Positions 24,566-33,907 are shown, counted from the stretch's first letter. The stretch: DNA of 64,000 nt from Salinarimonas sp052380005 (GCA_052380005.1 JBQTCJ010000021.1), one strand, 5' to 3'. A program made the numbers and translations. The notes: a model not told the origin generated them from the sequence alone.

Positions 24566-26440
24566 TCAGCGCTCGCCGTGGCGCCGGCGCGGCGCACCCT
24601 CGGCGGGGCCGCGGCGCGCGTCGTCCTTCCGGAAGGGCGCCTCGCCGCGCGGGGCGGGCTTGCCGCGGGGGCCACCCTTGTCGAATCCACCCTTGCCGAA
24701 CCCGCCCTTGCCCGGCTTGCCGCTCCCGGCCTTGGCGTAGCCCGGCTTGCCGAAGGCGGGCTTGCCGAACCCGGGCTGCGGCCCCGGCTCGCCGTCGGCG
24801 CGCGCGACGCGGACGTTCTCGTCGTTCGGGCGCTCGGCGGCCTGGGCGAAGCGCTCGGCGGCGTCGACGACGATGCCGAAGCGCGTCTCCTCGGGGAAGA
24901 TGCGGATCGGGCCGACCACGCCGCGCTCGACATTGCCGAGACGGCAGATCAGCGGCAGCAGCCATTTCGGGTCGGCGTTCTGGCGTCGCCCCACGGACAG
25001 CGTGAACCAGGCCATCGGCAGGCGCTCGCGCGCCTCCCGCGGCTCGCGGCCGCCGCGGCCCTCGAACGGCGTCTTCTCGCGCGCGGCGAACGTCTCCCGC
25101 TCCTCGCGGGTGCGGCGCTGCGGACGCTCGCCGGGATCGGAGACGTCCTCGGGCGCCGGCAGGCGCGCGCGCCACAGGCGCACGAGCGCGGCGGCGATCT
25201 CCTCGGGAGAGCGGGTCTCGAGCAGGCGCTGGGCGGTCTCCCGCTCGTCGTCGCCGGAAGCCTCCACGAGCACGGGGTCGGCGAGGAAGCGCGCCTCGTC
25301 GGCGGCGCGGATCTCCTCGATCGTCGGCGGGCCGGACCACTCGACGTCGATGCGCGCCGCCTGGATCAGCCCCTCCGCCTTGCGGCGGCGGTTCACCGGC
25401 ACGATCAGCGCGCACACGCCCTTGCGCCCCGCGCGGCCGGTGCGGCCGGAGCGGTGGAGCAGCGCCTCGCGATCGTTGGGCAGGTCGGCGTGGACGACGA
25501 GGTCGAGGTGCGGCAGGTCGATGCCGCGCGCGGCGACGTCGGTCGCCACGCACACCCGCGCGCGCCCGTCGCGCAGGGACTGGAGGGCGGTCGTGCGTTC
25601 CGCCTGCGACAGCTCGCCCGACAGCGCCACCGCCGAGAAGCCGCGCTCGAGAAGGCTCGCATGGAGATGGCGCACCTGCTCGCGGGTGGCGCAGAACACC
25701 ATCGCCGCCCGCGCCTCGACCTGGCGCAGCACGTTGACGACGGCGTGCTCGACCTCGCGCGGCGCGACGCGGACGGCGCGATAGGCGATGTCGGCGTGGG
25801 GTGCGTTGCGCCCGACCGTGTCGATGCGCATCGCGTCGGTCTGGTGGTCGCGGGCGAGCGCGGCGATCTGCGGCGGGATCGTCGCGGAGAACAAGAGCGT
25901 GCGGCGCGTCGCCGGGGCCGCGTTCAGGATGAAGGTCAGGTCCTCGCGGAAGCCGAGATCGAGCATCTCGTCGGCCTCGTCGAGCACGGCCACCTCCAGC
26001 GCGGAGAGGTCGAGCGCCCCGCGCTCGATGTGGTCGCGCAGGCGCCCGGGCGTGCCCACGACGATGTCGGCGCCGACCTCGAGCGCGCGGCGCTCGCGGC
26101 GCGGGTCCATGCCGCCGACGCAGGAGACGAGGCGTGCGCCGGTGCGCTCCCACAGCCAGGCGAGCTCGCGCTCGACCTGCAGCGCCAGCTCGCGGGTCGG
26201 CGCGACGACGAGGGCGCGGGGCGCGAGCGAGGGCACGAGGATGGGGGCTGCGCCGATCAGCGTCTCGGCGAGCGCGAGGCCAAAGGCGACCGTCTTGCCG
26301 GAGCCGGTCTGGGCGGAGACGAGGAGGTCGCGCCCCTCGTGGCCGGGCGCCAGCACGGCCGCCTGGACCGGCGTCGGCTCGGCGTAGCCGCGCGCGGACA
26401 GCGCCTCGGCGAGGAGGGGGTGGGTCGCGGGAAAGGGCAT
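24566..26440 (-). CDS. DEAD-box RNA helicase with Gly/Lys-rich tail
   Basis: 624-aa ATP-dependent RNA helicase. Motifs in order are the Q motif GYAEPTPVQ (19-27), Walker A AQTGSGKT (43-50), PTRELA, GTPGRL, LDEADEML, SAT, VATDVAARGIDLP and HRSGRTGRAGRKG. Then comes a DbpA/CsdA-like RNA-binding region (MAWFTLSVGRR) and a low-complexity tail of FGKPGYAKAGSGKPGKGGF type. It probably acts in ribosome assembly or RNA turnover. ATG at 26440 begins MPFPATHPLL; the frame continues upstream without family resemblance. It is divergent from a methyltransferase gene. Confidence 0.92.
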   Translation of the reverse strand: MPFPATHPLLAEALSARGYAEPTPVQAAVLAPGHEGRDLLVSAQTGSGKTVAFGLALAETLIGAAPILVPSLAPRALVVAPTRELALQVERELAWLWERTGARLVSCVGGMDPRRERRALEVGADIVVGTPGRLRDHIERGALDLSALEVAVLDEADEMLDLGFREDLTFILNAAPATRRTLLFSATIPPQIAALARDHQTDAMRIDTVGRNAPHADIAYRAVRVAPREVEHAVVNVLRQVEARAAMVFCATREQVRHLHASLLERGFSAVALSGELSQAERTTALQSLRDGRARVCVATDVAARGIDLPHLDLVVHADLPNDREALLHRSGRTGRAGRKGVCALIVPVNRRRKAEGLIQAARIDVEWSGPPTIEEIRAADEARFLADPVLVEASGDDERETAQRLLETRSPEEIAAALVRLWRARLPAPEDVSDPGERPQRRTREERETFAAREKTPFEGRGGREPREARERLPMAWFTLSVGRRQNADPKWLLPLICRLGNVERGVVGPIRIFPEETRFGIVVDAAERFAQAAERPNDENVRVARADGEPGPQPGFGKPAFGKPGYAKAGSGKPGKGGFGKGGFDKGGPRGKPAPRGEAPFRKDDARRGPAEGAPRRRHGER

Positions 26441-26681
26441 TGCGGTCGGTACCGTCGAAAAGAGGTCCCCGCCGGGCCGATCCGGGCATCCCCGGTTTCG
26501 GTTCTGGTCCGTCGGTGCTGGACTGGCGGGAGGGGGCGCTGCGGCGCGCGGGCCGGGCGTTCGGTCCCCACATAAGCCATCGCGCGACGAATTGCGAGCG
26601 CGTTGCGCGCCGGGCGGCCCTGCGGGTTGCGCATCGCGCGCCGGCGCGTCATTGCTGGGCGCGGGAGGAGAGCGCCGACCC

Positions 26682-27446
26682 ATGACCCTCGACGTCGTCG
26701 CGTTGCGCGCATTCTACGAGAGCCCGCTGGGCGAGACCGCGCGGCGCTTCGTCGGGCGCGCGCTCGACGATTTCCTGGCGCCGGTCGGCGGCGCGCGGGT
26801 GATGGGGCTCGGCTATCCCGGCCCCTTCCTCCACGCCGCCCGCGGGCGCGCCGAGCGCGTCCTCGCCTTCATGCCGGCGGCGCAGGGCGTCGAGCCCTGG
26901 CCCGGGGATGCGCGCTCCGCCGCCTGCCTCGCCGACAGCCTGATGCTGCCGCTGCCCGACGGCTGCATGGACCGCGTGCTCCTCGTCCATGCGCTGGAGA
27001 CGTCGGAGGATCCCGACGAGCTGTTCTACGAGGTCTGGCGCGTGCTCGCGCCGGGCGGGCGGCTCGCGGTCGTCGTGCCCAACCGCGGCGGGCTGTGGGC
27101 ACGCATGGACGTCACCCCCTTCGGCCACGGCCAGCCGTACTCGCGCGGGCAGCTCAAGGCCCTGATGCGCCGCACGCTGTTCACCCCCGAGGCCTGGACG
27201 GAGACGCTCTACGTCCCGCCGCTGCCCTCGCGCGTGCTGCGCGGCTCCGCCGGCGCCTGGGAGCGCATCGGCACGCGCCTCGCCCTGCCCTTCGCCGGCG
27301 TCCACGTGGTGGAGGCCACGAAGCAGCTCCACCGTCCGCTGATGGTCCGCCAGACCCGACGCGGGACGCGCTTCATCCCGGTGCTGGTGCCGCAGGCGAA
27401 CGGGGCTGCGAACGGGGCGGCGACGGGGCGGTGGGGAGCGCCGTGA
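26682..27446 (+). CDS. Class I SAM-dependent methyltransferase
   Basis: 254-aa protein with a methyltransferase-11-like core: RVMGLGYPGPFL, then a drifted acidic loop and SLMLPLPDGCMDRVLLVHALETSEDPDELFYEVWRVLAPGGRLAVVVPN. The first glycine loop is GLGYPG rather than GxGxG. This form is common in alphaproteobacterial proteins encoded beside gloB or hemW-type genes, but its substrate is not known. The start at 26682 follows GGGAGGAGAGC. It ends 6 bp from the convergent hemW stop, and the 241 bp shared with the helicase upstream should hold both promoters. Confidence 0.82.
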   Translation: MTLDVVALRAFYESPLGETARRFVGRALDDFLAPVGGARVMGLGYPGPFLHAARGRAERVLAFMPAAQGVEPWPGDARSAACLADSLMLPLPDGCMDRVLLVHALETSEDPDELFYEVWRVLAPGGRLAVVVPNRGGLWARMDVTPFGHGQPYSRGQLKALMRRTLFTPEAWTETLYVPPLPSRVLRGSAGAWERIGTRLALPFAGVHVVEATKQLHRPLMVRQTRRGTRFIPVLVPQANGAANGAATGRWGAP

Positions 27447-27452
27447 GGCGCC

Positions 27453-28616
27453 TCATGCGGCGAGGTCGGCGACCACCGCGTCGAGGACGGGAAAGCCCGC
27501 CTGCGTGACGGCGAGACGGCCGCCGGCGCGGGGCGCGATCAGGCCGTCGCCGACGAGCGCGGAGATCCGCCGCGGGTCGAGGGTGCGGCCGGAGAGCGCC
27601 TCGTAGGTGGCCGGGTCGACACCCTCCGCGAGCCGCAGGCCCATCAGCAGGAACTCGTCGCCCTGCGCCTCCTCCGAGAGCACCTCGCGCGTCACCGTGG
27701 CGTTGCCGTCGCGCTCCACCAGCGCGAGCCAGGTCTCGGGATGGCGCTCGGTCGCCAGCGCGATGCGCCCCTCGTTGGTCACGAGCCGCGCGTGCGCGCC
27801 GGGGCCGACGCCGGCATACTCGCCATAGCGCCAGTAGACGAGGTTGTGGCGCGACTGCGCGCCCGGGCGGGCGTGGTTGGAGATCTCGTAGGCGGGCAGC
27901 CCCGCGGCGTCGCAGACCTCCTGCGTGACGTCCCAGAGCGCGCGCGCCTCGTCGGCCGTGGGCACGACGAGCTTGCCGGCGCGGTGGAGCTTCTCGAACC
28001 AGGTGTCGGGCTCGATCGTCAGCTGGTAGAGCGACAGGTGCTCGGCGGCGCGGTCGATCGCCTCCCGCAGCTCCGCCGCCCAGGCGGCGGGCGCCTGGCC
28101 GGGGCGGGCGTAGATCAGGTCGAAGGACGAGCGCGGGAAATGCGCCTGCGCCACCGCCACGGCGTCGAGCGCCTCGCGCGCCGTGTGCAGGCGCCCGAGC
28201 GTGCGCAGGTCCGGATCGCTGAGCGCCTGGACACCGAGGGACACGCGGCCCACGCCCGCGGCGCGATAGCCGGCGAAGCGGGTGGCGTCGACGCTGGTCG
28301 GGTTCGCCTCGAGCGTCACCTCGACGTCGGGCGCGACGCTCCAGGCCCTCGCGATGGCGTCGAGGATCGCGCCCACCGTGCGCGGCTGCATCAGCGAGGG
28401 CGTTCCCCCGCCGAAGAAGACGCTGCCCACCGTGCGGCCGGGCGCGAGCGCGCCCTGGTGGGCGATCTCGGCGGCGAAGGCCGCGAGGAAGCGCGCCTCG
28501 TCCGGCGGCTCGCGCCGCACGTGGCTGTTGAAGTCGCAGTACGGGCACTTCGAGGCGCAGAAGGGCCAGTGCACGTACACGCCGAATCCGGCGCTCGTGG
28601 TGGGGTGAGCGGTCAT
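27453..28616 (-). CDS. hemW: Haem chaperone HemW (radical SAM)
   Basis: 387-aa radical-SAM protein of the HemW/HemN-like family, thought to deliver haem to membrane enzymes. The cluster motif is C20-ASK-C24-PY-C27 within VYVHWPFCASKCPYCDFNSH, with FFGGGTPSLM following. HemW keeps the CxxxCxxC motif but lacks the extra N-terminal features of true coproporphyrinogen dehydrogenase HemN, as here. ATG at 28616; the enormous upstream open frame is an antisense shadow. In many bacteria it sits beside rdgB, which is not seen here. Confidence 0.92.
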   Translation of the reverse strand: MTAHPTTSAGFGVYVHWPFCASKCPYCDFNSHVRREPPDEARFLAAFAAEIAHQGALAPGRTVGSVFFGGGTPSLMQPRTVGAILDAIARAWSVAPDVEVTLEANPTSVDATRFAGYRAAGVGRVSLGVQALSDPDLRTLGRLHTAREALDAVAVAQAHFPRSSFDLIYARPGQAPAAWAAELREAIDRAAEHLSLYQLTIEPDTWFEKLHRAGKLVVPTADEARALWDVTQEVCDAAGLPAYEISNHARPGAQSRHNLVYWRYGEYAGVGPGAHARLVTNEGRIALATERHPETWLALVERDGNATVTREVLSEEAQGDEFLLMGLRLAEGVDPATYEALSGRTLDPRRISALVGDGLIAPRAGGRLAVTQAGFPVLDAVVADLAA

Positions 28617-28723
28617 GACCCCGCAGATGTGACCGCGCGCGGGCGGTTTGGCAACAGCCGGGGCGCGACGGGGCGGGGCCCGTACCCGAGTCCCCACCTG
28701 AGTCCCCCGCGCGACACCCGCGT

Positions 28724-28738
28724 TTAAACGGACATTAA
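28724..28738. promoter_or_regulatory. CtrA-binding box upstream of divL
   Basis: TTAAACGGACATTAACC holds a perfect TTAA-N7-TTAA, overlapping the palindrome CGTTTAAACG. It lies 118 bp before the chosen divL start. Four GANTC (CcrM) sites surround it at 28688, 28700, 28753 and 28780. This suggests cell-cycle-controlled transcription of divL; binding itself is inferred. Confidence 0.75.
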
Positions 28739-28856
28739 CCCTCTTCCTGGCGGAGTCGCCCGACGGGTACACTGCACGCGAATCGTGACAGCGTCGCCGC
28801 CCGCCGCCGGGTCTCCGGGTGCGCGGGCGTGCGGCGAACGGGGGCCTCGACGGCTG

Positions 28857-31412
28857 ATGGGCGACGGGTACGGGCAGGTGGGAGAGCATACCGAGACGCG
28901 CGATCGGGGGCGGGCGCCGCTTCGCGCGCCGCTTCCCGCGTCGCCGCGCGCGTCCCTGCCCGGCCGGATGCGGGCAGCCCTCCTCGGCACGAGCGTGCTC
29001 GCGGCCGGCGCGCTGCTCTCCGGCCCGGCGCGGGCGCTCGCGCCCGACGCGCTGCTCGCCCGGCTCGATCCGCAGAACGCCATCAGCTTCGCCTTCGTGG
29101 CGGGCTCGCTCGTCTTCGCGCTGACCACCGCCTTCGTCTACCGCATCGAGCAGCGGCGCTCGGCGGAGCGCGAGGCGGGGCTGCGCGCCGAGCTCGCCGA
29201 GCTGCGCGCCGCCGCCGACCGGGCGGAGACGGTGATCGGCGCGGAGAGCCAGCTCGTCGTCTCCTGGGACGGCCGCGACGCCGAGCCGCGCATCGAGGGC
29301 GACCCGAACGCCCTCGGCCCGGCGGCCGCCGGCAAGCGCCTCCTCGCCTTCGGCGCCTGGCTCGCGCCGGCGGACGCGGGCGCGCTCGACGGCGCGCTGA
29401 CGCGGCTGCGCGAGCGCGGCGAGGCCTTCCGCCTGACCCTGCGCGCCCAGCGCGACCGCTTCGTCGAGGCGCAGGGGCGCGCGCTCGGCGGGCGGGCGAT
29501 CCTGCGGCTGCGCGACGTCACCGGCGACCGGCTGGAGCTGCTCCAGGCCCGCGAGACGCTGGTGCGCCAGGGCGACGACCTGAAGAACCTGCGCGCGCTG
29601 CTCGAAGGCATGAGCCAGCCGGTCTGGCTGCGCGACGGCGAGGGCCGCATCGCCTGGGCGAACCCCGCCTGGCTCGCGGCGGTGGAGGCGCTGTCGCTGG
29701 AGGACGCCCGCGCGCGGGGCCTCGAGCTCCTCGACCGCGGCGCCCGCGAGGATGCCGCGACCGCCCGCGCCGCCCGCGACCGCTTCGCCGCGCGCACCAC
29801 CGCGATCGTGGCCGGCGCCCGACGCACGCTCGACGTCGCGGAGACGCCCTCGCCGGGGGGCTTCGTCGGCATCGCGGTGGACGTCACCGACCTCGAGGAG
29901 GTCCGCGCCGACCTGCAGCGCCAGATGCAGGCGCACGTGCGCACCCTCGACCACCTGCCGAACGCGGTGGCGATCTTCGATTCGAGCCAGCATCTCGTCT
30001 TCCACAATTCCGCCTATCGCGCCCTGTGGGGCCTCGACCGCGGCTTCCTGGAGAGCGGGCCGTCGGAGGGCGAGATCCTCGATCGCCTGCGCGCCGAGCG
30101 GCGCCTGCCCGAGCAGGCGGACTGGCGGCGCTGGAAGGCGGACGTGCTCGCGAGCTACCGCGCCATCGAGCCGCAGGAGACCTGGTGGCACCTGCCCGAC
30201 GGGCGCACGCTCCACGTCGTCGCCAACCCGAACCCGCAGGGCGGCCTCACCTGGCTGTTCGACGACGTCTCCGAGCACCTCTCGCTCGAGAGCCGCTACA
30301 ATTCCCTCATGCGCGTGCAGGGCGAGACGCTCGACGCGCTGGAGGAGGGCGTCGCCGTGTTCGGCTCGGACGGGCGGCTCAAGCTCGCCAACCGCGCCTT
30401 CCGCGCGCTCTGGCGGCTGCCGCAGCCCGCCCCCGGCGAGGAGCCGCATCTCGAGAGCATGATCGCCGCCTGCCGCGGCCTCGCGCCGGACGAGGACGCC
30501 TGGGCGGCGATCCGCGCCGCCGTCGCCGGGGACGCGGAAGGGCGCACGGAGCTGGCCTTGCGGCTGGCGCGCCGCGACGGCCTGCATCTCGACTGCGCGG
30601 TCCAGCCGCTGCCCGACGGCGCGACGCTGATCGCCTTCGTCGACGTGACCGCCAGCGTCAACGTCGAGCGGGCGCTGATCGAGAAGAACGAGGCGCTGGA
30701 GGTGGCGGCGCGGCTGCGCGAGGACTTCGTCCACCACGTCTCCTACGAGCTGCGCTCGCCGCTCACCACGATCATCGGCTTCGCGCAGCTGCTGGGCGAC
30801 GAGACGGTGGGCGGGCTCAACGACCGCCAGCGCGAGTACGCCGGGCTGATCATGCGCTCCTCGGGGGCGCTGCTCGCCATCATCAACGACATCCTCGACC
30901 TCGCCTCGATCGACACGGGCTCGCTCGAGCTCGATCCGGAGGAGGTCGACATCCGCGAGACGATCGACGCCGCCGTGCGCGGGATCGACGACCGCATCGC
31001 CGAGAACAAGCTCTCCCTCGTCATCGACGCGCCCGGCGGCATCGGCGGCTTCATCGCCGACGCCAAGCGCGTGCGCCAAGTGCTGTTCAACCTGCTCTCG
31101 AACGCCGTCGGCTTCTCGGAGACCGGCCAGACCGTGCGCCTCTCCGCCCGCAAGACCGCCGGCGAGGTGGTGTTCGAGGTGGCCGACCAGGGCCGCGGCA
31201 TCCCGCCCGAGGTGGTCGAGCGCGTTTTCGACAGATTCGAGAGCCATACGCTCGGCACCCGCCACCGCGGCGTCGGGCTCGGCCTGTCCATCGTGCGCGC
31301 CTTCGTGGAGCTGCACGGCGGGCGGGTGTCCTTGACGTCGAACCCGGGATCGGGAACGACGGTGACCTGCGTCTTCCCGGCGGACGGGCCGCAGCGCCTC
31401 GCGGCCGAGTAG
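28857..31412 (+). CDS. divL: DivL-like sensor kinase with Tyr in place of His
   Basis: 851-aa membrane protein. Two hydrophobic segments near residues 40-105 (one FVAGSLVFALTTAFVYRI) are followed by PAS-like repeats, a DHp helix and an ATPase domain. The H-box reads HHVSYELRSPLTTI: Tyr630 replaces the phospho-acceptor His, the hallmark of DivL. N-box (RQVLFNLLSNAVGF), G1 (DQGRGIPPE) and G2 (GVGLGLSIV) are intact. In Caulobacter, DivL reads DivK and controls CckA and hence CtrA. ATG at 28857 is favoured by codon bias; GTG 28785 or ATG 28968 are alternatives. A perfect CtrA box lies upstream. Confidence 0.88.
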   Translation: MGDGYGQVGEHTETRDRGRAPLRAPLPASPRASLPGRMRAALLGTSVLAAGALLSGPARALAPDALLARLDPQNAISFAFVAGSLVFALTTAFVYRIEQRRSAEREAGLRAELAELRAAADRAETVIGAESQLVVSWDGRDAEPRIEGDPNALGPAAAGKRLLAFGAWLAPADAGALDGALTRLRERGEAFRLTLRAQRDRFVEAQGRALGGRAILRLRDVTGDRLELLQARETLVRQGDDLKNLRALLEGMSQPVWLRDGEGRIAWANPAWLAAVEALSLEDARARGLELLDRGAREDAATARAARDRFAARTTAIVAGARRTLDVAETPSPGGFVGIAVDVTDLEEVRADLQRQMQAHVRTLDHLPNAVAIFDSSQHLVFHNSAYRALWGLDRGFLESGPSEGEILDRLRAERRLPEQADWRRWKADVLASYRAIEPQETWWHLPDGRTLHVVANPNPQGGLTWLFDDVSEHLSLESRYNSLMRVQGETLDALEEGVAVFGSDGRLKLANRAFRALWRLPQPAPGEEPHLESMIAACRGLAPDEDAWAAIRAAVAGDAEGRTELALRLARRDGLHLDCAVQPLPDGATLIAFVDVTASVNVERALIEKNEALEVAARLREDFVHHVSYELRSPLTTIIGFAQLLGDETVGGLNDRQREYAGLIMRSSGALLAIINDILDLASIDTGSLELDPEEVDIRETIDAAVRGIDDRIAENKLSLVIDAPGGIGGFIADAKRVRQVLFNLLSNAVGFSETGQTVRLSARKTAGEVVFEVADQGRGIPPEVVERVFDRFESHTLGTRHRGVGLGLSIVRAFVELHGGRVSLTSNPGSGTTVTCVFPADGPQRLAAE

Positions 31413-31472
31413 CGCGGGGCGCGCGTCCTTGGGCGCCGCGGCCGACGCGTGCGCCCCGACAGCGAGGATTCG

Positions 31473-33059
31473 ATGCCAGAGAGAGGCCTGATGGGCCTGC
31501 CCCCGGGTCCCGACCCGCGCCTGCCGGTCTGGGAGGTGCTGCTCGACGACGAGCGGGCCACCCGCGACATGGCGCGCTTCATCGCCGACGAGCTGAAGCC
31601 CGGCGACCTCGTCACGCTGTCGGGCGGGCTCGGCGCGGGCAAGACGACGTTGGCGCGCGCCATCGTCCGCGCGCTCGCCGGCGACCCCGCGCTCGAGGTG
31701 CCGAGCCCCACCTTCACGCTGATGCAGACCTACGAGACGCGCAGGGCGCCCGTGGTCCACGCCGACTTCTACCGGCTCTCCTCCTCCGACGAGCTCGTCG
31801 AGCTCGGCTGGGACGAGGCGACGGAGAGCGCCATCGCGCTCGTCGAATGGCCCGACCGGGCCGCCGCGGCGCTCTCGGCGTCGCGCCTCGACATCACGCT
31901 CGAGATCGTGGCGCACGACGGCGGCGAGGCCCGCGTCGCGATCCTGGTCGGCGTCGGCGCCTTCGGCGAGCGGCTGGTGCGGGCCCGCGCGCTCAAGGGA
32001 CTGCTCGCCCGGGCCGGCTGGTCCGGCGCGCGCCGCGCCCCGATGACGGGTGACGCCTCGACCCGCGCCTACGAGCGGCTGACCCGCGACGGAGGCGAGA
32101 CGGCGGTCCTGATGATCGCCCCGCGCCGCCCGGACGGTCCGCCGATCCGCCAGGGCAAGCCCTACAGCGCCATCGCGCGCCTGGCCGAGAGCGTCCACGC
32201 CTTCGTCGCGATCGACCGCGGCCTGCGCTCGCTCGGCCTCTCCGCCCCGCGCATCCTGGGCGAGGCGCTCGACGAGGGGCTGCTGCTCCTGGAGGACCTC
32301 GGCGACGAGCCGGTCGTGGACGCCGACGGCGCGATCCCCGAGCGCTACGCCGAGGCGGCGCGGCTCCTCGTCGAGATCCACACGACGACGCTTCCGCACG
32401 TGCTCCCCGTGGCCGACGAGATCGAGCACCCGGTACCGCCCTACGACGAGGCCGCGCTGTCGATCGAGGTCGAGCTGTTCGTCGACTGGTACCTGCGCTT
32501 CCGCGTCGGCCACGAGCTCACCGCGGCCGCCCGTGCCGAGTTCCTCGCCGCCTGGCGGGAGGTCTTCGCCCTCCTGGACGAGGCGCCGGCGACCTGGTGC
32601 CTGCGCGACTACCACTCGCCCAACCTGATCTGGCTCCCCGAGCGTGCGGGCATCGCCCGCGTCGGGCTGATCGACTTCCAGGACGCGGTGCTGGGCAACC
32701 CCGCCTACGACCTCGTCTCGCTCGCTCAGGACGCGCGGGTCGACGTCGCGCCCGAGCTCGAGCTCAGGCTGCTCTCGCTCTACGCCCGCGAGCGGCGCGC
32801 GCGCGACCCCGGCTTCGACGTCGCCGCCTTCGCCCGCGACTACGCCATCCTGGGCGCGCAGCGGGCGACGAAGTGCCTGGGCATCTTCACCCGCCTCGAC
32901 CGGCGCGACCGCAAGCCCGGCTACCTCGCCCACCTGCCGCGGCTCGAGGCCGTGCTCGCGCGCAACCTCGCACACCCCGCACTCGCCCGCCTCAAGGCGT
33001 GGTACGAGGCGCACGCGCCGCGCATTGCGGCGGAGCCCGGCTCCGCAACCCCCTCGTGA
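31473..33059 (+). CDS. tsaE: TsaE-AmgK fusion: t6A ATPase plus sugar/amino-sugar kinase
   Basis: 528-aa two-domain protein. Residues 1-165 or so form TsaE, with Walker A SGGLGAGKTT, SPTFTLMQTYE and HADFYRL; TsaE drives the TsaBD step of tRNA threonylcarbamoyladenosine synthesis. The rest is an aminoglycoside-phosphotransferase fold with GDASTRAYERL, the catalytic LRDYHSPNLIW and the metal site LIDFQDAVLGNPAYDL, matching AmgK (N-acetylmuramate/N-acetylglucosamine kinase). The next gene is MurU, AmgK's usual partner. The start at 31473 is one of several (GTG 31449, ATG 31491). The fusion is common in Hyphomicrobiales. Confidence 0.88.
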   Translation: MPERGLMGLPPGPDPRLPVWEVLLDDERATRDMARFIADELKPGDLVTLSGGLGAGKTTLARAIVRALAGDPALEVPSPTFTLMQTYETRRAPVVHADFYRLSSSDELVELGWDEATESAIALVEWPDRAAAALSASRLDITLEIVAHDGGEARVAILVGVGAFGERLVRARALKGLLARAGWSGARRAPMTGDASTRAYERLTRDGGETAVLMIAPRRPDGPPIRQGKPYSAIARLAESVHAFVAIDRGLRSLGLSAPRILGEALDEGLLLLEDLGDEPVVDADGAIPERYAEAARLLVEIHTTTLPHVLPVADEIEHPVPPYDEAALSIEVELFVDWYLRFRVGHELTAAARAEFLAAWREVFALLDEAPATWCLRDYHSPNLIWLPERAGIARVGLIDFQDAVLGNPAYDLVSLAQDARVDVAPELELRLLSLYARERRARDPGFDVAAFARDYAILGAQRATKCLGIFTRLDRRDRKPGYLAHLPRLEAVLARNLAHPALARLKAWYEAHAPRIAAEPGSATPS

Positions 33060-33069
33060 CGATGACCTC

Positions 33070-33795
33070 ATGACCACGCCCCGCCCCACCACGGCCATGG
33101 TCCTCTCCGCCGGCTACGGCCGGCGCATGCGCCCGCTCACCACGACGACCCCCAAGCCGCTGGTGCGGCTCGGTGGCAGGGCCCTGATCGACCACGCGCT
33201 CGCTCGCCTCGCCGCGGCGGGCGTCGAGACCGCGGTCGTCAACGTGCACTACCTCGCCGACCTGCTGGAGGCCCATTGCGCGCGGCGCACCGCGCCGCCG
33301 GCGCTCGTCGTCGCGGACGAGCGGGAGCGGCTGCTCGACACCGGCGGCGGCATCAAGGCCGCGCTGCCGCGGCTCGGGCCGGGGCCGTTCCTGGTCCACA
33401 ACACCGATTCCGCCTGGCTCGAGGGCCCGCGCAGCAACATCGCGCGGCTCGTCGACCTCTACGACCCGCAGCGCATGGACATCGCGCTGCTGCTCGCCGC
33501 CACGGCGGGATCCATCGGCTTCGACGGCCCGGGTGATTTCGAGATGGACGGCGAGGGCCGCCTGACCCGCCGGCGCGAGCGGGCGGTTGCGCCCTTCGCC
33601 TATGCGGGCGTGGCGATCCTCTCGCCGGCCCTGTTCGCGGACACGCCCGAAGGGCCGTTCTCGCTCAATCTGCTGTTCGATCGCGCCGAGCGCGCCGGGC
33701 GGCTCCACGGCCTGCGCCTCGACGGCACCTGGCTCCACGTCGGCGACCCGCGCGCGCTCGCGGAAGCGGAGGAGCGCATGGCGACGGCGGGCTGA
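33070..33795 (+). CDS. murU: N-acetylmuramate-1-phosphate uridylyltransferase MurU
   Basis: 241-aa nucleotidyltransferase with the signature MVLSAGYGRRMRPLTTTTPKPLV, the metal/phosphate motif DTGGGIKAALP, FLVHNTDSAW, and a C-terminal TWLHVGDPRALAEAE. With AmgK it would make UDP-MurNAc directly from recycled MurNAc, bypassing the fosfomycin-sensitive MurA step. It starts 10 bp after the fusion gene, so it is co-transcribed. Generic sugar-1-phosphate nucleotidyltransferases look similar; the AmgK neighbour decides. Confidence 0.88.
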   Translation: MTTPRPTTAMVLSAGYGRRMRPLTTTTPKPLVRLGGRALIDHALARLAAAGVETAVVNVHYLADLLEAHCARRTAPPALVVADERERLLDTGGGIKAALPRLGPGPFLVHNTDSAWLEGPRSNIARLVDLYDPQRMDIALLLAATAGSIGFDGPGDFEMDGEGRLTRRRERAVAPFAYAGVAILSPALFADTPEGPFSLNLLFDRAERAGRLHGLRLDGTWLHVGDPRALAEAEERMATAG

Positions 33796-33826
33796 CCGCC
33801 GCCGCCGGCCCGCGACGCGGATCGTC

Positions 33827-33841
33827 TTAGCCTGTTCTTAA
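33827..33841. promoter_or_regulatory. CtrA-like box (one mismatch) upstream of GGDEF gene
   Basis: TTAGCCTGTTCTTAA matches TTAA-N7-TTAA at seven of eight positions, 66 bp upstream of the diguanylate cyclase start. Weaker than the boxes at 18874 and 28724. Confidence 0.4.
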
Positions 33842-33907
33842 GCCGTCGGCTCTATCCCTACGCTCGTCTTCCCAAGTGGAATTGGGACTGGGGAATTGGG
33901 GCCGCAC

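Noticed and set aside
27453..33098. A 1881-codon open frame on the minus strand across divL, tsaE-amgK and hemW
   Set aside because: Only its last 387 codons (HemW) are real. The rest is antisense to well-supported genes, is Arg/Val/Asp/Gly-rich, and arises because stop codons are scarce at high GC.
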